Below are positions 51,162-59,726 of a stretch of DNA of 64,000 nt, piece by piece. Location: assembly GCA_937891665.1 (NCBI GenBank), contig CALAGS010000237.1:1-64000 (forward strand). Direction: 5' to 3'. The translations under genes and the position numbers were made by a program. The notes beneath the pieces were generated by a model. It worked only from the letters and a program-made list of their open reading frames with translations, was not told where the DNA came from and searched no databases. The stretch comes from an uncultured Burkholderiales bacterium (GTDB taxonomy: Bacteria; Pseudomonadota; Gammaproteobacteria; Burkholderiales; Burkholderiaceae_C). Numbering within the stretch: the first letter of the stretch is position 1; each line of letters starts with the position of its first letter.

Positions 51162-52943
51162 ATGAAAAAAACGATCTCTGCTACACAACCAACTGCAGCC
51201 AAATCAACAGCAGCAAAGACTGCGAAGACCTCTAAATCCTCGCCTTCAGCACAGCGAGGCTACCGTGATCTTCACGAACACTTGGCCGAACTTGACAAGC
51301 AGGGACTTCTAATTACCGTTGATCGACCCATCAACAAAGACACAGAACTTCACCCTTTGGTACGTTGGCAATTTCGAGGTGGTATTGCCGAGCCAGACCG
51401 CAAAGCATTTTTATTTACAAATGTGGTCAATGGCAAAGGAAAAAAATACGATATCCCGGTTGTTGTAGGCGCACTGGCCGCAACACGAAAAATTTACAGC
51501 GTCGGCATGGGCTGTGAAATTGCAGACATTGGCAAAACTTGGAGCCATGCCATTGCCAACCCCATCAAACCCAAAGTCGTTCATGATGCACCTTGCCAAG
51601 AAATTGTCATCCAAGGCAAAGAATTGTTAAAGCCAGGCAAGGGCATCGACGGTTTGCCGATTCCCATCTCGACACCCGGTTGGGACAACGCACCCTACAC
51701 CACTTTGTCGCAGTACATTACAAAAGACCCAGAAACTGGAATTCAAAACATGGGCATCTACCGAGGGCAAGTCAAGTCACCCACGCGCTTGGGCATGAAC
51801 CCCTCGCTTGAGAATCAACCGGGCATTTATACCCACTGGGAAAAAGCCAAAGCGCGTGGCGAACGTTTGCCTGCCGCTGTGATTTTGGGCTGCCCACCTT
51901 GCGTGGCTTTTACTTCGGCCCAAAAGTTATCGGAAGATACTGATGAATTGCATGTAGCGGGTGGCCTAGCTGGCGCACCCATCCATGTTGTGAAGTGCAA
52001 GACCGTTGACCTCATGGTTCCAGCAGACGCTGAGATTGTGATTGAAGGTTTTATCAACACAGAATGGTTAGAGCCCGAGGCCCCTTTCGGTGAGTCGCAT
52101 GGTCATGTGAATCTGCAAGAGTTCAATGCCTACATGGAAGTCACAGCCATTACGCGACGCAAAGACGCCATTTTGACCTCCATCATTTCTCAAGTCACCC
52201 CTTCAGAGTCGAGCCTCATTAAACGGGTTGCCCTGGAACCCGTCTTCTTGAATCATTTGAGCAAAGCCATGGGCATCAAGGGTGTGAAAAAAGTGGTCAT
52301 GCACGAACCGCTCACCAATTTACGCAAGGTCATCTCAATTGTGGTCGATCGAAAGATGCCGCAAACCGAGGTTTGGCGAGCCTTGTATGGCGCCGCCTCC
52401 TTGTTACGTTCTGGTGGCAAGATGGTTATCGCAGTCAACGAAGACATTGACCCAGACAATGCCGACGCCCTGCTTTGGGCCATGAGTTATCGCGCAAATT
52501 TTGCGCTCGATTTACAAGTTCTGCAAAACCGCGACCCTGGTCACGGACCGCGCAGTCCTCGAAACAACGGCATGGACTCTTCCTTGCTGATTGATGCAAC
52601 CCTCAAAGATCATTTTCCGCCGATTGCGTTGCCGAAAAAAGAATTCATGGAGAATGCCAAGGTCATTTGGGAAGAGTTGGGCTTGCCACCCTTGAAACCT
52701 GAATCCCCTTGGTTTGGTTATTCTCTGGGTGACTGGAGCGAACGCAATGAGCAAATGGCTCAGCGCGCGGTCAAGGGCGATTACTTTGTGACGGGTGAAG
52801 AAATTGCAAAAATGCGTCGCAAAGATGTCGCCATGAACACCGAAATTAAACATGTCATGGCAGACGAGGGCCGTCAAGCGCTCCCTGCAAAGAGCAAGTC
52901 CAAAGTCGCGGCCAAGGGCAAGAAATCCAGTCTCAAGAAATAA
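51162..52943 (+). CDS. UbiD-family prFMN decarboxylase with Lys-rich tails (copy 2)
   Basis: This 593-residue paralog of the minus-strand UbiD has active-site residues R201 (MGIYR), E306 and E311 (EAPFGE), all present. The shared opening TELHPLVRWQFRGG and the EAPFGESHGHV motif put both in one subfamily distinct from biosynthetic UbiD. It carries low-complexity extensions: about 30 residues rich in Lys, Ala, Ser and Thr at the N terminus, and a C-terminal tail KSKSKVAAKGKKSSLKK. It lies between a binding protein and the Rieske oxygenase genes. It should decarboxylate an aromatic or unsaturated acid using prFMN from UbiX. Confidence 0.88.
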   Translation: MKKTISATQPTAAKSTAAKTAKTSKSSPSAQRGYRDLHEHLAELDKQGLLITVDRPINKDTELHPLVRWQFRGGIAEPDRKAFLFTNVVNGKGKKYDIPVVVGALAATRKIYSVGMGCEIADIGKTWSHAIANPIKPKVVHDAPCQEIVIQGKELLKPGKGIDGLPIPISTPGWDNAPYTTLSQYITKDPETGIQNMGIYRGQVKSPTRLGMNPSLENQPGIYTHWEKAKARGERLPAAVILGCPPCVAFTSAQKLSEDTDELHVAGGLAGAPIHVVKCKTVDLMVPADAEIVIEGFINTEWLEPEAPFGESHGHVNLQEFNAYMEVTAITRRKDAILTSIISQVTPSESSLIKRVALEPVFLNHLSKAMGIKGVKKVVMHEPLTNLRKVISIVVDRKMPQTEVWRALYGAASLLRSGGKMVIAVNEDIDPDNADALLWAMSYRANFALDLQVLQNRDPGHGPRSPRNNGMDSSLLIDATLKDHFPPIALPKKEFMENAKVIWEELGLPPLKPESPWFGYSLGDWSERNEQMAQRAVKGDYFVTGEEIAKMRRKDVAMNTEIKHVMADEGRQALPAKSKSKVAAKGKKSSLKK

Positions 52944-52972
52944 TTGGCCTGCGCAATTTCTAAAGGTTTCAG

Positions 52973-54232
52973 ATGGAAAGCGTCAAACAGAATAAATTGC
53001 TGACTGAAGTTGGCCGAGGTACGCCCATGGGCGAACTCATGCGTCGCTATTGGCAACCGATTGGCGCAGCCGTCGATCTTGAGAGCAAATGGACTCAGCG
53101 AGTCAGATTGCTCGGCGAAGATTTGGTGATCTTCAAGGACCGACAAGGACGCCTTGGTTTAATTGCAGAGCAATGCCCACACCGCCGCGCCTCTTTTGCA
53201 CATGGCATCCCCACCGAAAATGGCATTCGTTGCCCTTACCACGGCTGGGAGTACAACGCGCAAGGCAAGTGCATTCACCAACCCAATGAGCAAGACAAAT
53301 GCGCCTTCAGAGACAAGGTCAGCACCGATGCCTATCCAGTCCAAGAAATGGGCGGCATGCTGTTTGCCTACTTGGGGCCACAACCGCAACCACTTCTGCC
53401 GCGTTGGGATGGTTTTGTGGCGCAAAACACCATTCGCATCATGGGCCGAACCATTCTGCCGATCAATTGGCTGCAGATCATGGAAAACTCTTTAGACCCT
53501 GTGCACACCGAGTGGCTTCATGGCCACCACTATGAGTTCTTGAAAGAACAAGAAGGGATCAAAGTCGCTATCAGCACACGTCACTTGAAAATTGATTTCA
53601 AAGAGTTTGAATATGGCATGACCAAGCACAGGTTATTGGAGGGCCATTCGGAAGACGGCGACGACTGGAAAGTGGGACACCCAATAGTGTTTCCAAACAT
53701 GCTGGCTGTGGGCAATGGCGATGAGAAGTCTCGCTATTACTCATTCCAAATGCGGGTGCCCGTAGACGATACGCACACCATGCACCTTTGGTTTAACGCT
53801 TATGTGCCGCCCCAAGGTGTGACAGTGCCCAAGCACCTTCTCGAAAAAGTGCATACCTACGAGGTTCCCTTCATGGATGACAAGGGCGAATACATCGTCG
53901 ACAACGTGGATGGGCAAGACATGATGGCCTGGATTTCCCAAGGTGCCATTGCCGATCGATCATTGGAAAATTTGGGGTCCACAGACAAAGGCATTGTGAT
54001 GTACCGTCGCATGTTAAAACGCGAAATGCAAAAGGTTCAAGCGGGCATTGATCCGATTGGCATCGTTCGCGACAGCGCTCGCAATGAACGCATTGACCTG
54101 CCTAACGAGAAAAAGAAACACCACAACAGCGATGGCTTCACCAGCTTCATGATGCGAACGCACGCCAAGTACTCACCCATCGCCAACGACTTATCGAAGT
54201 TGTTTGAACCCCACCTTCACACAGCCAAATAA
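52973..54232 (+). CDS. Rieske non-heme iron oxygenase alpha subunit, phthalate 4,5-dioxygenase-like
   Basis: This 419-residue oxygenase has a Rieske [2Fe-2S] domain with C68, H70, C87 and H90 (CPH..CPYH). The mononuclear iron site has H178 and H183 in D-x2-H-x4-H (bridging D175), and the likely third ligand is D316 in GQDMMAW. The overall text (MGELMRRYWQPIG at the start) resembles the homo-oligomeric phthalate dioxygenase class that needs no beta subunit. It would add O2 to an aromatic carboxylate, giving a cis-diol, or demethylate or hydroxylate it. No reductase gene lies near it, so electrons must come from a shared or distant reductase. Confidence 0.88.
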   Translation: MESVKQNKLLTEVGRGTPMGELMRRYWQPIGAAVDLESKWTQRVRLLGEDLVIFKDRQGRLGLIAEQCPHRRASFAHGIPTENGIRCPYHGWEYNAQGKCIHQPNEQDKCAFRDKVSTDAYPVQEMGGMLFAYLGPQPQPLLPRWDGFVAQNTIRIMGRTILPINWLQIMENSLDPVHTEWLHGHHYEFLKEQEGIKVAISTRHLKIDFKEFEYGMTKHRLLEGHSEDGDDWKVGHPIVFPNMLAVGNGDEKSRYYSFQMRVPVDDTHTMHLWFNAYVPPQGVTVPKHLLEKVHTYEVPFMDDKGEYIVDNVDGQDMMAWISQGAIADRSLENLGSTDKGIVMYRRMLKREMQKVQAGIDPIGIVRDSARNERIDLPNEKKKHHNSDGFTSFMMRTHAKYSPIANDLSKLFEPHLHTAK

Positions 54233-54237
54233 GCACC

Positions 54238-54945
54238 ATGCAAATCAATGAGCTCAAACAAAGACTGATCGATGCAGGCCATATTTTGGAAAATGCAGGT
54301 CAAGGCGACCTAACACGCGGCCATGTGTCCATTCGTTTACCCAACGACCCCACCCACTTCATCATGAAACCCCACAGTTATGGGTTTGATGAAATCACAC
54401 TTGAAAACATTGTGCTGTGCAACCTTGAAGGTGAAAAAGTAGGCGGTGGTGGACGCAAACACAGTGAGGTTTACATTCACTCCGAAATTTACAAAGCCAG
54501 GTCAGAAATTAACAGTGTCATTCACACGCACCCCACCTATGCCGTTGCGCTGTCTGCAACCAGTCAGGCTTTAGAGCCCATTAGCCAACCTGCGGTTGCA
54601 TTTGCAGATGGCCTGCCCTATTTCAATGACGCCATTGACCTTATTCGCACACAAGATCTCGGCCGGGGCGTGGCCAAAGCATTGGGTTTCTGCAAAGCAG
54701 TTCTCATGCGAAACCATGGCGCTGCTATTGTGGGTCAGAATGTAGAAGAGGCCACCATCTTGGCTATCATGCTAGACAATGCGTGCCAAATACAGCTGGC
54801 CACCATGGCGGCTGGCGGCATAGGTGAAAAGTTCACGTCCGAGCAAGTGCAAAAGCTGCACCATGACATTACAAGGCCTGAGCAATATGTCATCAATTTT
54901 GAATACCTCAGAAGACGTGCCATTCGAACTATGGCATCCTCATAA
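54238..54945 (+). CDS. Class II aldolase/adducin-fold protein (copy 1)
   Basis: This 235-residue protein matches the fuculose-phosphate aldolase fold. The zinc ligands are H96, H98 and H160 (HTHPT and RNHGA), and E77 is in the acid-base position. Members linked to aromatic pathways act as decarboxylases of dihydroxyphthalates (PhtC type) or as retro-aldolases. Its start is six bases after the Rieske gene, implying coupled expression and perhaps consecutive steps. A second member of the family is at 61642-62319. Substrate not deducible. Confidence 0.83.
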   Translation: MQINELKQRLIDAGHILENAGQGDLTRGHVSIRLPNDPTHFIMKPHSYGFDEITLENIVLCNLEGEKVGGGGRKHSEVYIHSEIYKARSEINSVIHTHPTYAVALSATSQALEPISQPAVAFADGLPYFNDAIDLIRTQDLGRGVAKALGFCKAVLMRNHGAAIVGQNVEEATILAIMLDNACQIQLATMAAGGIGEKFTSEQVQKLHHDITRPEQYVINFEYLRRRAIRTMASS

Positions 54946-55001
54946 CCGACCACGTTTTAACTCTGCTAATTGACTCTGCAACTCCGAAAAGGAACCCTCC
55001 G

Positions 55002-56057
55002 ATGCGCACCTTCAATACCCTTTTAGGCACCGTTTGTTTGGCAATCACTTGCGGCTTTTCACAAGCCCAAACAGTGGACCCTACCAAGCCCCTATCCATT
55101 CAAGAACTGGCAAACTACCAAGGTGCAGACCGAACCGCCAGGCTTATCGAAGGCGCCAAAAAAGAAGGCAGTTTGGTGGTCTACCACGTGTACCCTGCTC
55201 TCACCAACATCATGAATGATTTCGGTAAGAAGTACGGCATCAAAATCAAATCTTGGCGTGCAGGTTCTGAAGCTGTTCTTCAGCGCCTCACCAGTGAAAA
55301 TCGGGGCAACAAGCATGATGTCGATATTGTTCAAAACAATGCACCCGAAAATGAAGCAGCGTACAGAGAAAAACTGTTGCAAGACGTCTATTCACCCTAT
55401 CAAGCTGATTTGTTAGCACAGGCTATGCCGTCTCACAAACAATGGGTCGGTATTACTGTTGACATTTGGACTGCCGCTTACAACACGGACAAAATTAAAA
55501 AAGAAGACCTGCCCAAAACCTACAAGGATTTACTTGATCCCAAATGGAAAGGTCAACTAGGGATTGAGGGTAACAACCACGCATGGTTTGGTGCCTTGAT
55601 GGGTAAAATGGGGGAAGACGAAGGACAAAAATTGTTCTCGAGCATTGTGGGCACCAATGGCATTTCCAACCGAAAAGGTCATTCGCTGTTAACCATGATG
55701 GTGTCTTCTGGTGAAGTTCCCTTGGCACTCACTGTCTACAGTTGGAACCCCGAGCAATTGAAAAAAAAGGGGGCGCCTGTTGAAGGATTGGCTTTGCAAC
55801 CCTTGATGGCACAACCCAGCACCATCGCCATGCTGAAAAAATCTCCGAATCCGCATGCTGCACTTTTGTTTTACGACTACATGCTCAGCGAAGGTCAAAA
55901 GCAACTTCATGATTTGAAATTTGTTCCAACCAGCAAAAAGTACGAGTTGCCCTTTCCCAAGGTACCTCTCAATTTCATCGACCCCGCCATGGCTTTAGAT
56001 CAACAAGCCAGGTGGTTCAAGATGTTTGAAGAAACCGTCGTTAAAAAGACCAAATAA
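55002..56057 (+). CDS. Periplasmic solute-binding protein, FutA/AfuA-like (orphan copy 2)
   Basis: This is a 351-residue secreted binding protein with a clean signal peptide (cleavage near SQA-QT) and an AAGGAAC ribosome site. It is a paralog of the protein at 50007-51146. KEDLPKTYKDLLDPKWKGQL, FGKKYGIKIKSWRAGS and HAALLFYDYMLSE match that protein closely. It has no transport partners nearby. Two such proteins in one catabolic operon suggest capture of two related substrates, or one duplicated after transfer. They may feed a permease encoded elsewhere. Confidence 0.8.
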   Translation: MRTFNTLLGTVCLAITCGFSQAQTVDPTKPLSIQELANYQGADRTARLIEGAKKEGSLVVYHVYPALTNIMNDFGKKYGIKIKSWRAGSEAVLQRLTSENRGNKHDVDIVQNNAPENEAAYREKLLQDVYSPYQADLLAQAMPSHKQWVGITVDIWTAAYNTDKIKKEDLPKTYKDLLDPKWKGQLGIEGNNHAWFGALMGKMGEDEGQKLFSSIVGTNGISNRKGHSLLTMMVSSGEVPLALTVYSWNPEQLKKKGAPVEGLALQPLMAQPSTIAMLKKSPNPHAALLFYDYMLSEGQKQLHDLKFVPTSKKYELPFPKVPLNFIDPAMALDQQARWFKMFEETVVKKTK

Positions 56058-56075
56058 ATGCGGACGACTTAGGCC

Positions 56076-57227
56076 GTGGCCAGAGACAAGCCTCTTCAAA
56101 TTGCCGTTGTTGGATTTGGTGCAGCTGCGCAGGCCTTCATTCCAGCCATTCAGGCCAATTCATCCTTTGAGTTAGTGGCTGTAGTCGAGCCGCATCCCGA
56201 GGTTCAAAAAGCTGCCCGACTTTTAGGCGTTCCCGTTTTTCACGAATTATCGGAGCTTCAAACAGTCTCTGAACTCGATGGTGTCTACCTGGCCACACCC
56301 ACTCCGCTGCATGCACAACAAGCCATCGCCTGTTTAGAAAGCGGCTGGCATGTCTTGGTGGAAAAACCCATGGCTTGCAATGTTGCAGAAGGCATTGCCA
56401 TGGTGCAAGCCTCACGCCAATGCCATCGGCATTTGACAGTAGGTCATTCGCACAGTTTTGATGCGCCCATACAGGCTATGAAGCAAATCATTGAACGAGG
56501 CGAAATAGGCACGGTGAGCATGGTCAATAACTGGTGTTTCACTGACTGGGTGTATCGGCCACGCAGACCCGAAGAGTTAGATTCGAAATTGGGCGGAGGC
56601 GTGCTGCTGCGTCAAGGCGCACACCAAATCGATGTTTTGCGTGCCTTGTGTCATTCACCTGTCACGACAGTGAAGGCCAAGCTTTTTAACACCGATCCCA
56701 AAAGAAACACCGTAGGAGCCCATGCCATTTATTTGGATTTTGAAAATGGTGCAGCTGCAACGGCCATTTACAACGGGTATGGTGGCATGTCCAGCATGGA
56801 CTTCACGCAGCATGTTTCCGAATGGGGATACAGACAAACCGCAGATGTTCGGAAGTGGTACACCGCCAACCAAGCACCCCAATCGGCTGAACAAGAATTG
56901 GCAGCCAAGCAAAAACGGGCACTTGACGCCATTCCGGCTGAAGCGCCCTATCAGCCTCATTTTGGACTGACTGTGGTCAATGGCAGTCAGGGCGATATTC
57001 GGCAAACCCCTCACGGCTTGATGGTTTGCAATGCATCTGGGCAAACTGAAATCCACTTGCCATCGCATCAAAGTCCAAGAGACTTGGTCTTGGCAGAGCT
57101 CGAACAAACTTGGCGAGCGAAGGGCTCACATTGGCACAGCGGCCAATGGGGCCTGGAGAACTTGCGAATTTGTCAGGCCGCTCTAGAGTCTGCCGAATCT
57201 GGCAGAGAGGTGCTTCTTGCCAACTAA
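56076..57227 (+). CDS. Gfo/Idh/MocA oxidoreductase, dihydrodiol-dehydrogenase-like (Pht4 type)
   Basis: This 383-residue NAD(P)-dependent oxidoreductase has an N-terminal Rossmann motif VVGFGAAAQAF and the family lysine K97 in VEKPMA. The catalytic histidine is H183 in GAHQID. The C-terminal Gfo/Idh domain follows. A GTG start at 56076 is the only suitable one. Pht4, the 4,5-dihydroxyphthalate-forming dehydrogenase, belongs to this family and acts after phthalate dioxygenase, so this enzyme may re-aromatise the diol made by the Rieske oxygenase. It is the last gene of the plus-strand run and overlaps the end of the next minus-strand gene. Confidence 0.82.
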   Translation: MARDKPLQIAVVGFGAAAQAFIPAIQANSSFELVAVVEPHPEVQKAARLLGVPVFHELSELQTVSELDGVYLATPTPLHAQQAIACLESGWHVLVEKPMACNVAEGIAMVQASRQCHRHLTVGHSHSFDAPIQAMKQIIERGEIGTVSMVNNWCFTDWVYRPRRPEELDSKLGGGVLLRQGAHQIDVLRALCHSPVTTVKAKLFNTDPKRNTVGAHAIYLDFENGAAATAIYNGYGGMSSMDFTQHVSEWGYRQTADVRKWYTANQAPQSAEQELAAKQKRALDAIPAEAPYQPHFGLTVVNGSQGDIRQTPHGLMVCNASGQTEIHLPSHQSPRDLVLAELEQTWRAKGSHWHSGQWGLENLRICQAALESAESGREVLLAN

Positions 57228-57541
57228 TTCCAATGCGTTTCAGGGATGGGCCAAGACAATAATTCAGCCAATCTGCAAACCACCCAAAAAGCCTCTTCAG
57301 GATTGACCATAGAGGGTTCGGCGATCAGGCCCTGCCAACATTTTTCAAGGGCATCTTCTTCTGCAATGCCAAGCTGAAATTGCTGAGTGCTGACCGTGTC
57401 CATTAACAAGTTGGCCATGTCTTCACACAGCTCATAGCGTTGCGTTAACTCACTGCGCGGCAAACTGGGCTTGTACTGACCAGACTTAACATACAACATC
57501 ATGAAAGATTCAGGAACGAAGTTTTGATTTTCTTCGTACAT
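57224..57541 (-). CDS. Small acidic protein of unknown function
   Basis: This 105-residue protein starts at the ATG at 57541 (MYEENQNFVPESFMML); an earlier TTG at 57550 is less likely. It is soluble, with no signal peptide or membrane helix. It is mostly helical by composition, with DMANLLMDTV and LGIAEEDALEKCWQGL segments and a Trp-rich end (PIPETHWN). I recall similar uncharacterised proteins next to icd in Comamonadaceae but cannot name a family. It lies 33 bases downstream of icd on the same strand and may share its transcript. Function unknown. Confidence 0.7.
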   Translation of the reverse strand: MYEENQNFVPESFMMLYVKSGQYKPSLPRSELTQRYELCEDMANLLMDTVSTQQFQLGIAEEDALEKCWQGLIAEPSMVNPEEAFWVVCRLAELLSWPIPETHWN

Positions 57542-57574
57542 GTCAGGCAAGTCTTTCAGCTGGCAAATGCAACA

Positions 57575-58828
57575 TCACATGAAATCAATCACGACTTGAC
57601 CAAATCCTGAGCAACTCACTTGAGACGCGCCCTCCATGAGTTTTGCAAAATCATGGGTGACCCGTTTGCTTTGGATGGCCTCTTCCATGGCTCGAATGAT
57701 GATGTCAGCCGCCTCTGACCAGCCCATGTAACGAAGCATCATTTCTGCTGACAAAATTTCAGAACCAGGGTTGACGTAGTCCTTGCCTGCAAACTTGGCC
57801 AGTGCATCCACAGTGGCCTCAAAGCATGCCACGCTGTCTGACATATTGGCGCCTGGCGCAATGCCAATGCCTCCGACTTGCGCAGACACTGCATCTGAGA
57901 TGTAGTCGCCATTCAAATTCAAAGTTGCCACCACCGAAAACTCCTGAGGGCGCATGAGGATTTGCTGCAAGAATGCATCCATGGCGATGTCTTTGACAGT
58001 GATGCTCTTGCCTGTCTTAGGATTTTGAATAAGACACCAAGGGCCGTCGTCAATGAGTTTTGCTGCAAACTCTGCCTGAGCCAGTTGGTAAGCCCAATCG
58101 CGAAACGCGCCCTCCGTGTACTTCATGATGCTGCCCTTGTGCACAATGGTGACACTGGGTTTGTCGTGATCGATGGCGTACTGAATGGCTTTGCGCATGA
58201 GTCGCTGTGTACCCTCGCTAGAAACAGGTTTGATGCCGATACCCGAGGTATTTGGAAAACGAATGGTCGTAGCACCCAACTCCTTGGTTAAAAAAGCAAT
58301 GAGCTTTTGCGCCGCTTCGCTGTGCGCAGCATATTCAATGCCCGCATAAATGTCTTCAGAGTTTTCTCGGAAAAGCGCAATATTGGTTTTCTCTGGCTCA
58401 CGAACGGGTGATGGCACGCCTTTGAAATACCGCAAGGGTCTTAAACAAGCGTAAAGGTCTAATTCTTGGCGGATGGCCACATTGAGTGACCGAATATGGC
58501 CGGTGGTTGGTGCACTCAAAGGGCCTTTGATAGAAACAACGTATTCTTTCAAAGCTGTCAAAGTTTCTGTAGGCAGATAAACATCAGGGCCATAATGCTG
58601 TGTTGCCTTTTGACCAGCAAAGACTTCCATCCAGTGAATACAGCGTTGACCGTGGTAGGCTTTTTGCACTGCTTCATTCACCACGCGCATCATGACCGGC
58701 GTGATATCAACACCCGTGCCATCGCCCTCGATGAAGGGAATGATTGGATGAAGAGGCACATTCAATGTCTGGTCAGCATTGACCGTGATTTTTTGACCTT
58801 GTGCTGGAACTTGAATATGTTGGTACAT
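57575..58828 (-). CDS. icd: NADP-dependent isocitrate dehydrogenase
   Basis: This 417-residue enzyme is close in length and sequence to E. coli Icd. [15 protein letters not shown] is at the N terminus. The phosphorylatable serine equivalent is S114 in [11 protein letters not shown], where E. coli has S113. [13 protein letters not shown] and [18 protein letters not shown] are present as expected. It converts isocitrate to 2-oxoglutarate in the TCA cycle. A GGAG site lies eight bases before the ATG. Regulation by AceK-type phosphorylation is possible from the conserved serine, but no aceK is in the window. Confidence 0.96.
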   Translation of the reverse strand: MYQHIQVPAQGQKITVNADQTLNVPLHPIIPFIEGDGTGVDITPVMMRVVNEAVQKAYHGQRCIHWMEVFAGQKATQHYGPDVYLPTETLTALKEYVVSIKGPLSAPTTGHIRSLNVAIRQELDLYACLRPLRYFKGVPSPVREPEKTNIALFRENSEDIYAGIEYAAHSEAAQKLIAFLTKELGATTIRFPNTSGIGIKPVSSEGTQRLMRKAIQYAIDHDKPSVTIVHKGSIMKYTEGAFRDWAYQLAQAEFAAKLIDDGPWCLIQNPKTGKSITVKDIAMDAFLQQILMRPQEFSVVATLNLNGDYISDAVSAQVGGIGIAPGANMSDSVACFEATVDALAKFAGKDYVNPGSEILSAEMMLRYMGWSEAADIIIRAMEEAIQSKRVTHDFAKLMEGASQVSCSGFGQVVIDFM

Positions 58829-58906
58829 GAAGCGAATCTCCGTTAAATCATTCTAGGACAAAATCAGTCACAATCCCGTTGAACTGACCTCCTCTTCGGC
58901 AACCCT

Positions 58907-59395
58907 ATGAACCACCTTTTTCAACGACCTTTGGGCTCTGACAACCAAGCTTGGAAATGCTTAGTCGGATGTCTTTTGTCTTTATCTTTTGCGTTGTCTG
59001 CAGGCGCACAGGGCATGCCGCAAACCCAACTCCAACGAACGACTTTGAATGCGGGCATGCACTTGATTCAAGTGCAGTTGGCACAAGACTTCGAGCAGCG
59101 GCAAATTGGACTCATGTGGCGCAAAGAAATGCCTCAAAACGAGGGCATGCTGTTTATTTTCGAACAGCCCGCCATTCAGTGTTTTTGGATGCGAAACACG
59201 TTGTTGCCACTGACCGCCGCATTTGTATTAGATGACGGCAGCATTGTCAACTTGGCTGATATGAAGCCCCTGAACGATGACTCACACTGCTCAAAGAAAC
59301 CCGTTCGGTTTGTACTTGAAATGAACCAAGGCTGGTTTGCAAAACGCAATATTCAAGCTGGCTTTAAATTAACGGGGCCTGTCTTTAAAAAATGA
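58907..59395 (+). CDS. DUF192 family exported protein
   Basis: This 162-residue protein has an N-terminal signal segment (SLSFALSAGA-QG, after a longer than usual n-region) and one DUF192 domain. Family marks are QRQIGLMWRKEMP, the GMLFIFEQPAIQCFWMRNTL stretch, and the ending VRFVLEMNQGWFAKRNIQAG. The fold is a small beta barrel of unknown function. It is divergent from icd across 78 bases. No partner gene is obvious. Confidence 0.88.
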   Translation: MNHLFQRPLGSDNQAWKCLVGCLLSLSFALSAGAQGMPQTQLQRTTLNAGMHLIQVQLAQDFEQRQIGLMWRKEMPQNEGMLFIFEQPAIQCFWMRNTLLPLTAAFVLDDGSIVNLADMKPLNDDSHCSKKPVRFVLEMNQGWFAKRNIQAGFKLTGPVFKK

Positions 59396-59421
59396 GAAGC
59401 TCTGCGAAAATAGTTTAAGTG

Positions 59422-59706
59422 CTAAACGCCCCAAACCACGTCTACCGATTGGTTAAGGCACTGCTTTAACATCTTCAACATGGGCGAGCTGCGCTGACGC
59501 AGGCTAATTTGCTTTGGATCTTGAAGACCGTCATGCTCTTCTTCTGCCACGGCCGACTCAAGTGCTGCAATGGCCAAGGGCAGTTGATCCGCCAGAAAAA
59601 TACCTTTGATTTGATCTTCTCGGCCCATGATTTTGAGCAGGCGCTTAGCGTCTGGCTCCAACATGATCAGATCGCCAGTGGCTTTGGATTTAAATTTATA
59701 GAGCAT
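59422..59706 (-). CDS. DUF1840 family protein
   Basis: This 94-residue soluble protein matches the betaproteobacterial DUF1840 pattern. MLYKFKSKATGDLIML is at the start, followed by AKRLLKIMGREDQIKGIF and, near the end, SPMLKMLKQCLNQSVDVVWGV. The domain's function is unknown. It lies 20 bases downstream of the unknown secreted protein gene on the same strand. Confidence 0.88.
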   Translation of the reverse strand: MLYKFKSKATGDLIMLEPDAKRLLKIMGREDQIKGIFLADQLPLAIAALESAVAEEEHDGLQDPKQISLRQRSSPMLKMLKQCLNQSVDVVWGV

Positions 59707-59726
59707 ATTGATTCCAACAGGTGCAA

